Below are positions 16,525-26,100 of a DNA stretch of 64,000 bases, in pieces; position 1 is the first letter of the stretch, and each line of letters opens with the position of its first letter. The DNA is from Flavobacteriales bacterium (GTDB taxonomy: Bacteria; Bacteroidota; Bacteroidia; NS11-12g; UBA9320), in NCBI GenBank assembly GCA_020635435.1, contig JACJZU010000003.1, positions 62,001 through 126,000 of the forward strand. Direction: 5' to 3'. A program made the position numbers and the translations under genes. The notes below the pieces were generated by a model. The model had not been told where the DNA came from. It did not search any database and worked only from the letters and a program-made list of their open reading frames with translations.

Positions 16525-19500
16525 TTACGACTCCTTGCCATGACATTTCTTGAATTTTTTTCCACTTCCGCAGGGACAAAGATCATTTCGGCCAACTCTT
16601 CTTTCTGTTTTCATAGGCTGAACCCGATCCCTGGGTGCTGAAGCTTCCTGTTGTTCTGCAGCTCCGCTTCCCATGGTATCCGGACGACTCATGCGCATGT
16701 TACTGGGTTCGCTTCTGCGCACCCGGGCTTCCCGCACCTGACTTGGATCCTGATTTTGGATATAGCCTCTGAACAGCAACGATAAAGTCTCCGAATTTAG
16801 TTTAGAGATCATATCCTTGAAGAGATTGAAACTCTCCAGCTTGTAGATCAGAAGTGGATCTTTTTGTTCAAGACTGGCGTTGTTCGCCGCTTGCTTGAGA
16901 TCATCCAGTTCGCGGAGGTGTTCCTTCCAATTATCGTCGATGTTGGCAAGAGACACCATGCGCTCAAATGCGGAGATCAATTCTGCACCTTGTGTTTCGA
17001 TGGCCCTTCTCAGGTTAACCACCACGTTGAGCTGCTTGTTGCCGTCAGTAAATGGAATGAGTATACGCTCCACTTCTTGACCGCGATCGTTATTGATCTG
17101 TTGAAGAACAGGAAACGATTGTTCAATGATGAATTTGTTCTTTTGATTATAGTGACTTACACATTGCTCGAACAGATCATCCACAAATTCGGCCGTGCGC
17201 ATTTGAGTGAACTCCTCTTCCGAGTAATGCGGTTCGAAAGCCAGCGTACGCAAACATTCGAGTTTCAAACCTTCCAGATCGTGATCGCCGTGGTAGATGG
17301 CGGCCTGCTCTTCCACCCAATCGTAAAGCGCATTGTTGATGTCCACGCTCAACCTGTCGCCATACAGGGCGTGCTTACGACGAGCATAGATTACCTCCCG
17401 CTGTTTGTTCATCACATCGTCGTACTCCAATAAACGTTTACGCACACCGAAGTGATTCTGCTCCACTTTCTTCTGCGAGCGTTCGATGGTCTTTGTGATC
17501 ATGGAGTGTTGTATAACTTCACCCTCCTGATACCCCAGAGAGTCCATGATACGTGCCACCCGATCCGATCCGAACAAGCGCATGAGGTTATCCTCCAACG
17601 AAACGAAGAATTGAGAAGTACCGGGATCTCCCTGTCGTCCGGAACGTCCGCGCAACTGTCGGTCAACCCTTCGTGAATCGTGTCTTTCGGTTCCAATGAT
17701 CACCAATCCGCCGGCATCTTTTACACCATCGCCCAACTTGATGTCCGTACCCCTACCTGCCATGTTGGTTGCAATGGTCACGGCTCCCGGTTTACCGGCC
17801 TCTGCTACGATCTCAGCTTCGCGCTGGTGTTGCTTGGCGTTGAGCACATTGTGCCTGATCTTTCGCAAGTTCAGCATCCTGCTCAACGTTTCGGAAACCT
17901 CAACAGAGGTTGTTCCCACCAGTACCGGTCGGCCTTGTTCGGTATACCGCAGCACTTCGTCGATAACAGCGTTGTATTTTTCGCGTTTGGTCTTGTAAAC
18001 GAGGTCTTCGAGGTCTTGCCGGATTATGGGTTTATTGGTTGGTACAACAACTACGTCCAATTCATAGATCTCCCAAAATTCTCCGGCCTCTGTTTCAGCC
18101 GTTCCCGTCATGCCCGCCAGTTTGTGGTACATACGGAAATAATTCTGCAAGGTGATGGTCGCAAAAGTTTGAGTCGCAGCCTCAACCTTCACATTTTCCT
18201 TGGCCTCAATGGCCTGATGCAGACCGTCGCTATAGCGTCGGCCCTCCATGATCCGACCGGTTTGTTCATCAACGATCTTCACCTTGTTGTCCTGTACGAT
18301 GTACTCCACATCTTTCTCGAACAGGGTATAGGCCTTGAGCAATTGATTGATCGAGTGAATACGCTCCGATTTAACTGAGAACTCGCGCATCAGTTCATCC
18401 TTGCGCTTCATTTGTTCCTTCGGATCCGTAATATGCTTCTCAATGTCTGCCATCATCGATCCCACGTCGGGGATGATGAAGAAATCTCTGTCTTCGGAAG
18501 AAGTTGCGATCAGATCGATTCCCTTGTCGGTGAGTTCAACCTGATTGTTCTTTTCATCGATCGTGAAGAACAGTTCAACATCCACCTTGTGCATTTCCTT
18601 CTGTTGATCCTGAAGGTAATAGGCTTCGGTTTTGAGCAATAATTGCTTCATACCGGATTCCCCAAGGAATTTGATGAGTGGTTTGCTCTTTGGAAGACCG
18701 CGGTAACAGCGGTATAGGAGTAAGCCCCCTTCTTTATCATTCCCGGAGGAAATGAGCCGTTTTGCATCGGTAAGTGCCTGGTTCAGATAACGTTTTTGGG
18801 CATCGACCAACTTTTGTATCCTTGGTTTGAGGGCCGAGAATTCCTGCTCATCGCCTTTGGGTATAGGACCGGAAATGATCAGGGGTGTACGTGCATCATC
18901 AATGAGCACGGAGTCCACCTCATCCACCATGGCAAAATGGTGCTTGCGCTGAACCAATTCCTCCGGTGTGTGCGACATATTGTCGCGCAGATAATCGAAT
19001 CCGAACTCGTTATTGGTTCCGAATGTGATATCCGCCTGGTAGGCTTTTCGCCTTTCCGGCGAATTCGGGCGGTGATAGTCGATGCAGTCTACCGATATGC
19101 CGTGAAATTCGAAGATCGGGCCGTTCCACTCACAGTCCCTTCTTGCCAGATAGTCGTTCACCGTAACGATGTGAACCCCGCGCTTACCCAGTGCATTCAG
19201 ATAGGCCGGCAAGGTGGAAACCAGGGTTTTCCCTTCTCCCGTGGCCATCTCTGCGATCTTGCCCTGATGCAGTACCACACCTCCCATCAACTGTACATCG
19301 TAGTGCACCATGTTCCAGTTGACTGTGGCACCTGCGGCATCCCATTCCGTTGCGTAATGGGCATCGTTCCCAATGATCTTTACATTGTTCTTACGGGCAG
19401 CAATATCACGGTCGAACTGATTGGCCGTAACGATCACGGAATCATTCTCCGAGAAGCGGCGCGCAGTTTCCTTGACCACGGCAAAAGCTTCTGGGATCAG

Positions 19501-19830
19501 TTCTTCAAGGATCTTCTCAAGCTCGGTATTCCGTTCTTCTTCAAGCTTGTCTATTTGGGTATACCAATTCTCTTTTTCCTCTACCTGTTCATAATCGGCC
19601 CGCTCAATATGCAATTTGAGCTCTTCGATCTGTTCATCAATACCCGCTAGATGGGTACTGATCCTTTCCCTGAACTCGTCTGTCTTGGCACGGAGCTGAT
19701 CATTACTCAAAGACCGATACTGCTCATAGAAAACATTGATCTGCTCAACATACGGGAGCAACTGCTTCACATCCTTGTCGGATTTGCTCCCGAATAACTG
19801 TCCGAGGCCTTTTACAACTTTATTAAACAT
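16525..19830 (-). CDS. secA: preprotein translocase ATPase SecA
   Basis: 1101 aa. SecA drives preproteins through SecYEG at the inner membrane. Visible: MATGEGKTLVSTLPAYL (Walker A), FAMVDEVDSVLIDDART (DEAD-type Walker B), the GRGTDIKLGDG and RQLRGRSGRQGDPG helicase motifs, and a C-terminal SEC-C zinc motif (DLCPCGSGKKFKKCHG). It is longer than the E. coli protein (901 aa); extra residues lie in the first nucleotide-binding domain (about 330-400), as is usual in Bacteroidota. It supplies the Sec step for the many T9SS cargo proteins here. Confidence 0.98.
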   Translation of the reverse strand: MFNKVVKGLGQLFGSKSDKDVKQLLPYVEQINVFYEQYRSLSNDQLRAKTDEFRERISTHLAGIDEQIEELKLHIERADYEQVEEKENWYTQIDKLEEERNTELEKILEELIPEAFAVVKETARRFSENDSVIVTANQFDRDIAARKNNVKIIGNDAHYATEWDAAGATVNWNMVHYDVQLMGGVVLHQGKIAEMATGEGKTLVSTLPAYLNALGKRGVHIVTVNDYLARRDCEWNGPIFEFHGISVDCIDYHRPNSPERRKAYQADITFGTNNEFGFDYLRDNMSHTPEELVQRKHHFAMVDEVDSVLIDDARTPLIISGPIPKGDEQEFSALKPRIQKLVDAQKRYLNQALTDAKRLISSGNDKEGGLLLYRCYRGLPKSKPLIKFLGESGMKQLLLKTEAYYLQDQQKEMHKVDVELFFTIDEKNNQVELTDKGIDLIATSSEDRDFFIIPDVGSMMADIEKHITDPKEQMKRKDELMREFSVKSERIHSINQLLKAYTLFEKDVEYIVQDNKVKIVDEQTGRIMEGRRYSDGLHQAIEAKENVKVEAATQTFATITLQNYFRMYHKLAGMTGTAETEAGEFWEIYELDVVVVPTNKPIIRQDLEDLVYKTKREKYNAVIDEVLRYTEQGRPVLVGTTSVEVSETLSRMLNLRKIRHNVLNAKQHQREAEIVAEAGKPGAVTIATNMAGRGTDIKLGDGVKDAGGLVIIGTERHDSRRVDRQLRGRSGRQGDPGTSQFFVSLEDNLMRLFGSDRVARIMDSLGYQEGEVIQHSMITKTIERSQKKVEQNHFGVRKRLLEYDDVMNKQREVIYARRKHALYGDRLSVDINNALYDWVEEQAAIYHGDHDLEGLKLECLRTLAFEPHYSEEEFTQMRTAEFVDDLFEQCVSHYNQKNKFIIEQSFPVLQQINNDRGQEVERILIPFTDGNKQLNVVVNLRRAIETQGAELISAFERMVSLANIDDNWKEHLRELDDLKQAANNASLEQKDPLLIYKLESFNLFKDMISKLNSETLSLLFRGYIQNQDPSQVREARVRRSEPSNMRMSRPDTMGSGAAEQQEASAPRDRVQPMKTERRVGRNDLCPCGSGKKFKKCHGKES

Positions 19831-19937
19831 TTTCTTTTTGAATCAGGAATTTGATGCCCTAATGGGCGCTACAGCGCGAATACTGTGCCCTCAGGTCGAA
19901 CCTGAACATTTGTCAGGTGAAGAATGGGAATCACGGA

Positions 19938-20336
19938 TCACTCCGTGTCTTTCATGGTGAAAACGTCCTTGAAATTGTTACCCGATTGATTGGTTCGGTA
20001 CGACATCTGTTTATCACCGATCGACTCAAACAACATATTATACTTCTGTCCGGTCCAATCGGAAACATTCATAGTATCGCCATTATTCTGCCATTTCCAG
20101 GTTCCGTCGAGTGATTTGTTGAATCTGCAGACGCCTCCGGTGATGAATTCGAAATTCACCCCACCTGAGGCCAGGGTAGGATACCATACCTTGTCGTACA
20201 ATTTCGCTTTGGTGGCATCGGAGAGTTTTCCCGTGCTGCTGTTCGGCTCGTCGGATTCGTCTTTGCAAGACTGAAATGCAAATGCGGCTGTGCATATCAA
20301 CAGAGCCGCGAGGATCATGTTTCTCTTTCCTTTCAT
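19938..20336 (-). CDS. small lipoprotein, lipocalin-like size
   Basis: 132 aa from the ATG at 20336, chosen because a lipoprotein signal follows directly (ILAALLICTAAFAFQSC). The mature part is beta-rich (GGVNFEFITGGVCRF, GTWKWQNNGDTMNV), with the 'actual model value versus blank' look of short lipocalin-like lipoproteins; the family call is tentative. The upstream MORN-type gene ends about 50 bp before this start on the same strand. Confidence 0.65.
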   Translation of the reverse strand: MKGKRNMILAALLICTAAFAFQSCKDESDEPNSSTGKLSDATKAKLYDKVWYPTLASGGVNFEFITGGVCRFNKSLDGTWKWQNNGDTMNVSDWTGQKYNMLFESIGDKQMSYRTNQSGNNFKDVFTMKDTE

Positions 20337-20385
20337 AATTCTTCTAAAAGGTTCAAAACTATGGATTAAAACGATATGGAAAAGT

Positions 20386-21474
20386 CTATTCCGATACACT
20401 GATCAGCGTCCCGCTTTCCCATTCCTCGACCCGGATCTTCTGGTTCTTGTGATTGTAATAGGTCCATGTTCCTGTTTTGAAGCCTTTATCAAAACTGCCT
20501 ACACTCCGCCCGAAAAGCCGGTTGTGACCGATCTCCCATTTCCCGTCCTTCTTTCCGTCCACATAGGATCCCTTGGATAAAGTACCGGGGTCGGACGCCC
20601 CTTCGATCCATTCTCCCGTTTTCTTGCCATTTGCATACATCCCCTTAGTATCGACAGTGCTTTCAGAATACTTGACATAGAGCCCGTGTAATTCACCATT
20701 CCGGTAGTTCGACTCCTCCAGCACTTTGCCCATGAAATCATATTTTACACTGGGCCCGTCAAGTTTTCCCATTTTGTAGGTTTTGCTGCTCAGTGTTTTG
20801 CCATCTATGGCATAGATCACTTCCTTCCCGTCGGGAAACCCTTCCGAATAATTCACTTCCTCACCGATCTTGCCGTTCTTGTGATAGGTTCGGCTGGGCC
20901 CATGTCGCACCCCATTTTTATAGTTCACGGTTTTTCGCAAAGTGCCATCCGGATTATAGCTCGTTGTCAGACCATTCGGCAATCCGTTCTTGAACTGAGC
21001 CACCTGTTCCTTTTGCCCGTTCGGAAACCAAAGGGTCAGTTCTCCATGTTCTTTGCCTTGAACATAAGTGGCTGTCTTCTTTTTGCCACCATTGGCGTAA
21101 AACGATTCGTAGGGTCCGTCGATCTCCCCATTTTTATAAGAAGTATGTTCATCCGGGGCCCCCGTCTCATGCCAGGTTTTGTAGGCACCATTGCGTACCC
21201 CTTCTTTGTATTCAATGGAACGCTCGGGTTTCCCGTTGCTATACCAGCTTTTGAAACTGCCGTTGATCTTACCACTCTTCCAGGTCACCTCCTGCCATTT
21301 CTTACCATCGGGATATTCGAGTACACTTAAGCCTGTGAAAGGCTGCCCTTTGTGATAATAAAGGCCATTCTGCTTTTCCAGCTCACCGAACGGTACACGC
21401 CGATAGGATTGTCCACTTGTTTCGAAACAGAGGAACGTGAGCAACACAACGAGGAAATGAAGTCTGAAATGCAT
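20386..21474 (-). CDS. exported MORN-type repeat protein (YwqK-like)
   Basis: 362 aa from the ATG at 21474, the only start that places a signal peptide (HFRLHFLVVLLTFLCFETSG) at the N-terminus. The rest is about twelve tandem units of roughly 23 residues with the pattern NGK-x-G-x-Y/W-x-x-Y-x-NGK (GPYESFYANGGKKKTATY, GELTLWFPNGQKEQVAQF). Such repeats form beta-hairpin rods; related proteins are often called YwqK-family antitoxin by annotation pipelines, but nothing here indicates a toxin partner. Function unknown. Confidence 0.82.
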   Translation of the reverse strand: MHFRLHFLVVLLTFLCFETSGQSYRRVPFGELEKQNGLYYHKGQPFTGLSVLEYPDGKKWQEVTWKSGKINGSFKSWYSNGKPERSIEYKEGVRNGAYKTWHETGAPDEHTSYKNGEIDGPYESFYANGGKKKTATYVQGKEHGELTLWFPNGQKEQVAQFKNGLPNGLTTSYNPDGTLRKTVNYKNGVRHGPSRTYHKNGKIGEEVNYSEGFPDGKEVIYAIDGKTLSSKTYKMGKLDGPSVKYDFMGKVLEESNYRNGELHGLYVKYSESTVDTKGMYANGKKTGEWIEGASDPGTLSKGSYVDGKKDGKWEIGHNRLFGRSVGSFDKGFKTGTWTYYNHKNQKIRVEEWESGTLISVSE

Positions 21475-21575
21475 CCTTTGTAATACGTCTTCAAAGGTAA
21501 ATCTATTGTAATTGCGGCAGTGTTCATCTTTTCCACCTGCACGGGGTATTGCACAAACATATCTGTGTTGTGAGG

Positions 21576-21583
21576 TATTTTTG
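21576..21583 (+). promoter_or_regulatory. -7 promoter box of the TerC gene
   Basis: TATTTTTG fits the Bacteroidota TAnnTTTG -7 consensus. A TTG lies 24 bp upstream (21549-21551) as a candidate -33 element. The ATG at 21600 follows 16 bp later, which supports that start over the one at 21549. Confidence 0.6.
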
Positions 21584-21599
21584 TGCCCATTTTCCTCAG

Positions 21600-22688
21600 A
21601 TGACGGATCTCGCACTCTTACTGAATATAAACTGGGGAGAATCCCTGTTTTTCATCTTCTTCCTGATCTTCGTCCTCTTCGTACTGCTACTTGACCTGGG
21701 CTTATTTTCCAAGGACAACCACGAAGTATCCTTCCGCGAATCGATCGGATGGACCTCCGTGTGGATCGCTTGCGCCATTGGTTTCTACTTCTTTCTGCGT
21801 TTCAAAGGAGAGATGATACATGGCGTTGAGAGTCTTGAAGGACTCCAACAGCTCATTAAACGGTATCAACACGCTATAACCGTTGATGGTCTTACCTATG
21901 ATGAACTCTTGCATCAGTACCGCAAAACGATCTCCATTGAGTATTTGACCGGCTATTTCATCGAGTATGCATTGTCGGTCGACAACATCTTTGTCATGCT
22001 GCTCATTTTCGAGGTTTTCCACGTTCGGGAGCGCTATTACAAAAGGGTGTTGTTCTGGGGTGTTCTGGGTGCGGTTCTGATGCGCTTTCTTTTCATTTTT
22101 CTCGGCGCAACCTTGATTCAACACTTTCATTGGATCCTATACGTATTTGGAGCACTGCTCATCTATAGCGGGGTGCGCATTTTCGTTAAAGGGGAATCGG
22201 AGGATAAATTTGATGAGAAGAACCATCCTGTCGTAAAATTGGCCGGACGTATCTGGAATGTCTATCCGCGCTACATAGGCGAGCACTTTTTCGTCCGAAA
22301 GGATCGGAAATTCTACATTACACCACTCTTTTTAGTGCTCTTGGTGATCGAATTCAGTGATCTCATTTTTGCGATCGATTCCGTGCCTGCCATTTTTGTG
22401 GTCACCAAGGATCCCTTCTTGGTATTCTTCTCCAACATCTTTGCGATCATGGGCTTGCGATCTATGTTCTTCCTGCTGGCCAACGTGGTCCATTACTTCT
22501 ATTATCTGAAGTATGGATTGGGTGTTCTGCTCACCTTCATCGGATGCAAGATGCTCTTCCATCGATTCATGTTCGAAACACTGGGCATCGATAATGTGCG
22601 CTCACTCTATATCGTAGCCGGAATTCTTCTGATCAGTATCCTGATATCACTCCTGTTCCCGAAGAAGAAACACAGCCCTGCGGCTTAA
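21600..22688 (+). CDS. TerC-family integral membrane protein
   Basis: 362 aa from the ATG at 21600, supported by the promoter box at 21576. About nine membrane segments are visible. The paired acidic TerC signatures are present: LSVDNIFVMLLIF in the first half and FSDLIFAIDSVPAIF in the second. TerC/Alx proteins are inner-membrane proteins linked to metal (Mn) efflux and metal loading of exported proteins; older tellurium-resistance naming is by homology only. The 3' end overlaps the convergent glycosyltransferase by 42 bp. Confidence 0.93.
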   Translation: MTDLALLLNINWGESLFFIFFLIFVLFVLLLDLGLFSKDNHEVSFRESIGWTSVWIACAIGFYFFLRFKGEMIHGVESLEGLQQLIKRYQHAITVDGLTYDELLHQYRKTISIEYLTGYFIEYALSVDNIFVMLLIFEVFHVRERYYKRVLFWGVLGAVLMRFLFIFLGATLIQHFHWILYVFGALLIYSGVRIFVKGESEDKFDEKNHPVVKLAGRIWNVYPRYIGEHFFVRKDRKFYITPLFLVLLVIEFSDLIFAIDSVPAIFVVTKDPFLVFFSNIFAIMGLRSMFFLLANVVHYFYYLKYGLGVLLTFIGCKMLFHRFMFETLGIDNVRSLYIVAGILLISILISLLFPKKKHSPAA

Positions 22689-23642
22689 TGCGGCCAGGTC
22701 CTGTTCGCGCATACATTTAAAATGTCCTTTTGGACACGAATCAAATCCGATCTTGGAGCAAGGCCGGCACGAAAGGCCCGATACCTGAAAAATTTCCGAA
22801 CCCTCCTCTGGTTCAAGCGGATACATGCCCAATTCAGGTACAGTATTCCCCCAAACCGACAGGATAGGCACATGTAATGAGGCACCAATATGCATCATTC
22901 CGGTATCGTGTGTGATCAGAACACGACTCTTCGAGCAAACCAATGCACTTTGAGCCAATGAACAATGTCCCGCTAGGTTCACAACGTGCGGGAATTCCGC
23001 TTCCAGAGTTTCGCCAATTTCATGGTCTTCCGGTCCGCCCAACAATACAATAGGAGCATCCATAAGCGAACAGAGCTCAGTCAGTTTATCCAGTGGGAGC
23101 TTTTTCGTGGCATGTTGGGCCCCAAGGGCAAGTGCGATGAATTTATCAGGCAGAGGTATCGGTATGGTAGTTTCACGAGGGATCACAAAATCCAATCCCT
23201 TGCGATCGTATTCAATGCCAAGGATGCGAACCGTTTCAAGGTATCTTTCTGCGATGTGGATGGCAGGCAATCGGTTGATCCCAAACTGAACGAGGAGCCA
23301 TTTCTTAAAATTCAATTTTCTGAATCGTCGGGTGGGTACACGTAGCTCCAGCGAAAGCCGGTGGCTGCGCATGTTGTTGTGCAGATCGACGATCAGATCA
23401 AAATGTTCATCGCGCAGACTTCGGACCATCTTCCGCCAGTTTGCATCTAACAAATGAACCCGTTCGATACCCTCCAGGGGTTCAACGATACTTCGGAATG
23501 CAGGTTTGGTAAGGTAGTGCAATTCCAGATCAGGTCTCTGAATGTGCAGGCAGCGAACAACCGGAGTGGTCAGGACAATGTCCCCGATGGAACTGAAACG
23601 GACAATAAGTACTTTTCGGACAGCGCCCGGATTCAGGCTCAT
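22647..23642 (-). CDS. glycosyltransferase family 9 (heptosyltransferase-like)
   Basis: 331 aa. GT-B fold family 9 signatures: VLIVRFSSIGDIVLTTPVVR at the N-terminus and a C-terminal donor-binding region with HDTGMMHIGASLHVPILSVWG. GT9 enzymes add heptose or related sugars to lipopolysaccharide core in the cytoplasm. Near the C-terminus CRPCSKIGFDSCPKGHFKCM holds four Cys residues, as in many Bacteroidota GT9 proteins. Its start overlaps the NfeD-type gene stop by 4 bp, so both are probably co-transcribed. Confidence 0.92.
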   Translation of the reverse strand: MSLNPGAVRKVLIVRFSSIGDIVLTTPVVRCLHIQRPDLELHYLTKPAFRSIVEPLEGIERVHLLDANWRKMVRSLRDEHFDLIVDLHNNMRSHRLSLELRVPTRRFRKLNFKKWLLVQFGINRLPAIHIAERYLETVRILGIEYDRKGLDFVIPRETTIPIPLPDKFIALALGAQHATKKLPLDKLTELCSLMDAPIVLLGGPEDHEIGETLEAEFPHVVNLAGHCSLAQSALVCSKSRVLITHDTGMMHIGASLHVPILSVWGNTVPELGMYPLEPEEGSEIFQVSGLSCRPCSKIGFDSCPKGHFKCMREQDLAALSRRAVFLLREQE

Positions 23643-25021
23643 GCTTGGATCTCCTTGCTGCGTTCCACAATGAAATAGGTTAGTTCTCTCCCGATCACCC
23701 GGACACTCTCACCTTCACCGATGAACTCGCCCATGGTCTTGGCTTCAACGATCTCATCGCCTAATCGTATCTTGCCAATGGGTCTCAGGTCGGTATGGGC
23801 AATTCCCGTTTCCGATGGGGTTTCAACCATTGCCGGCATGTTCGCCTTGGCATTCTCCAAAGTGGTATCCAATACCAATCTTCGGAAGAGGGGAGTGTTC
23901 ATGAGACCTTTTCCCATTATAGCCGCACCGAGTATGAATCCAACCAGCGCCATAAGCACGATGGTCAGCGCCCGTATCATTTCACCACTCTCCGTGTAGG
24001 AAAAATCAAAATCCACGTTCCGGATCAGGCTAAGCACCAGAGACACTATGGTAAGAACAATACCGGAGATACCGGCAACTCCAAATCCGGGTATGACGAA
24101 TATCTCCAAACCGATGAGTATCAATCCCACAATGAACAGCAATATCTCCCAATTGGCTGCTAAACCTTCCAGATAGAGCGGGGCAAAGTAGAGCAGTGCC
24201 GATAGGATGGCGATCGCCAGGGGGAAACCAATTCCGGGGCTGCGCAATTCGAAGAATATTCCCCAAAAAATGAACATAATGAGAATACCACTTAAAACCG
24301 GATCGCTCAGAAAACCGATGACCTTATCCATCCCACTTTTTTCAACCTTGGTAAGGGTGTATTTTTTTATTCCGGCCTGCTCTAATAGTTCCTTTACACT
24401 ATTCACCTTCCCTTCACAATAACCATATTTCATGGCCTCCTCGGGTGTAAAGGCAACTACTTTCGAACTATCCACAAGTCCGGGGATCACTGTTCGCGGA
24501 TCTACCATGCCTTCGGCGATCAGTGGGTCTCTGCGGTATTTGAGCACGGTATCGCCATTCGCGATCGTGGTGTCCTGACCATGACTTTCAGCTGTGGCCC
24601 GCATGATGCTGCGCATATAACTCTGATACTTGTCGGGCAGCACATTGCCACTGCCATCTACCACAGTAGCCGATCCCATACTGGAACCGGGTGCCATATA
24701 GATCCGGTCGCAGGCAATGGATATCAATGCGCCCGCCGATGCGGCGTTCTTGTCGATGAAAACGTATACCGGGATCTCCGTACGCAGAATGGCCGTTCGG
24801 ATCGAATCTGCATCAGTGAGCAATCCACCAAAGGTGTTCATGTGGATCACGATATAATCTGCATGCATCTCCTCAGCCGTTTTCAATCCTTTGGAAACGA
24901 TCCTTGTGGCAGAAGGCGCGATTTCTTCCTTGATGTCGAACTGTACTACCCGGACAGTTTCCTGCGCCGAAATGGAGTGGATCACGAACAGTAAGAGCGT
25001 TGCGGTAAGGAAGTGTTTCAT
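23639..25021 (-). CDS. NfeD-type membrane-bound ClpP-class serine protease
   Basis: 460 aa. A signal peptide (to HSISAQE) precedes a ClpP/crotonase-fold protease domain with the nucleophile in DKNAASAGALIS and a candidate catalytic Lys in DKYQSYMRS, as in the 1510-N/STOPP family. Four or five membrane helices follow (about residues 230-385), then a C-terminal OB-like NfeD domain (PIGKIRLGDEIVEAKTMGEF). These proteases act with stomatin-type proteins in membrane quality control; no stomatin gene is in this window. Coupled to the GT9 gene. Confidence 0.9.
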   Translation of the reverse strand: MKHFLTATLLLFVIHSISAQETVRVVQFDIKEEIAPSATRIVSKGLKTAEEMHADYIVIHMNTFGGLLTDADSIRTAILRTEIPVYVFIDKNAASAGALISIACDRIYMAPGSSMGSATVVDGSGNVLPDKYQSYMRSIMRATAESHGQDTTIANGDTVLKYRRDPLIAEGMVDPRTVIPGLVDSSKVVAFTPEEAMKYGYCEGKVNSVKELLEQAGIKKYTLTKVEKSGMDKVIGFLSDPVLSGILIMFIFWGIFFELRSPGIGFPLAIAILSALLYFAPLYLEGLAANWEILLFIVGLILIGLEIFVIPGFGVAGISGIVLTIVSLVLSLIRNVDFDFSYTESGEMIRALTIVLMALVGFILGAAIMGKGLMNTPLFRRLVLDTTLENAKANMPAMVETPSETGIAHTDLRPIGKIRLGDEIVEAKTMGEFIGEGESVRVIGRELTYFIVERSKEIQA

Positions 25022-25093
25022 TTACAAAACAGTTTGTTGTGGGATATGGAAATACAAGCTTACAAATAACAACTATTTAGGTATACAGGGGTA

Positions 25094-25101
25094 TACCTTT
25101 G
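25094..25101 (+). promoter_or_regulatory. -7 box upstream of the LysM gene, with nearby repeats
   Basis: TACCTTTG matches TAnnTTTG. It overlaps the second of two GGTATAC copies (25080-25086 and 25090-25096), each containing the palindrome GTATAC, which could be an operator. A perfect inverted repeat CGACGCC/GGCGTCG follows at about 25122-25137 in the leader. The start codon is 79 bp downstream of the box. Confidence 0.45.
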
Positions 25102-25179
25102 CAACATAGGGAGGCAGAACCACGACGCCCGGCGTCGATTCAGTTTTCCCTTGCATGAAGTTAGAAGATCGGATCATCT

Positions 25180-26100
25180 ATGAAGTACGTCGTTTTTACA
25201 GCTGTGCTGTGTGTAATGGGTTTTTTCTCGTTCTCAGCAGAGCAACCCACAGATTCTGTTACTACTAAGGTTCGGAACGGAAAGGTTTTCATTGTGCACA
25301 AAGTGGAAAAAGGTCAGGGTTTGTATTCCATCTCCCGGAAATACAATGTCACCGTCGAACAGATCCTGGATGCAAATCCGGGAAGTACGGAACAGATTCA
25401 ACTCGATCAGTTGCTCTATATACCGACCGGAAAGAAGGCACCTCTCGAGCAGCCCGTGGTGAAAGACTATTTTGAAAATACCGACCGGAATAAAGAAGAG
25501 AAGTCTGTGGAACCTAAGGGCAAGGCAACTTTTGCCAGGTACCATGAAGTGAAAAAGGGCGAAACTTTGTTCTCCATATCACAGATATACAATACGAAAG
25601 TTGATGTAATAAAGAGCCTCAATAATCTCTCCGACAACGAACTTTCAGTTGGACAGAAACTCATGGTTCCATCAACTTCTGAGACAACAGCAAACACCGG
25701 TTCACAACCTGTGACTGACAGGCCCGGCAAGGCGCAAGAAGCTGAGGAGACGGTCGATCAATTGCGGGAAGTTGCGCATTCAACACCTTATACCGGCTAT
25801 GAAACCCGCACCGAATTCATCAAGGAATTTGACGTACAGAAGGTTTGGGAACGCGGAATGGCCGAGGTAGGAACATACATTTCGAAAAAAGGAGGGAAGA
25901 CCTGTTCACATCACGCAGCGGAGATCGGTTCTACCATCATGGTCACCAATCCGGAAACGAATGAAGCGGTATTCGTAAAAGTAGTGTCGCGACACAAACT
26001 CGACGAGAAAAAAGCCAATATTGTGGTTTTGTCGACCGAAGCTGCTGAGAAGATCGGTATAGAAGGCAGTGCCGTGGTCGAGATCAGTTTTGCGCATTGA
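25180..26100 (+). CDS. LysM (x2) protein with RlpA-like double-psi beta-barrel
   Basis: 306 aa. Signal peptide, then two LysM modules: VHKVEKGQGLYSISRKYNVT (about residues 45-90) and HEVKKGETLFSISQIYNTK (about 120-165). The last about 90 residues (GTYISKKGGKTCSHHAAEIG to the end) resemble the double-psi beta-barrel of RlpA-type proteins. LysM binds peptidoglycan glycan chains, so this is probably a periplasmic wall-binding factor. Lytic activity is not established: the RlpA catalytic Asp and His positions are not clear here. The next gene overlaps its end. Confidence 0.85.
   Translation: MKYVVFTAVLCVMGFFSFSAEQPTDSVTTKVRNGKVFIVHKVEKGQGLYSISRKYNVTVEQILDANPGSTEQIQLDQLLYIPTGKKAPLEQPVVKDYFENTDRNKEEKSVEPKGKATFARYHEVKKGETLFSISQIYNTKVDVIKSLNNLSDNELSVGQKLMVPSTSETTANTGSQPVTDRPGKAQEAEETVDQLREVAHSTPYTGYETRTEFIKEFDVQKVWERGMAEVGTYISKKGGKTCSHHAAEIGSTIMVTNPETNEAVFVKVVSRHKLDEKKANIVVLSTEAAEKIGIEGSAVVEISFAH

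Noticed and set aside
20386..21474. Toxin-antitoxin system implied by the YwqK-type name
   Set aside because: No toxin gene is adjacent; the protein is exported and simply MORN-like.
21600..22688. Tellurium resistance determinant
   Set aside because: TerC-family homology alone does not show this; no other ter genes are present.
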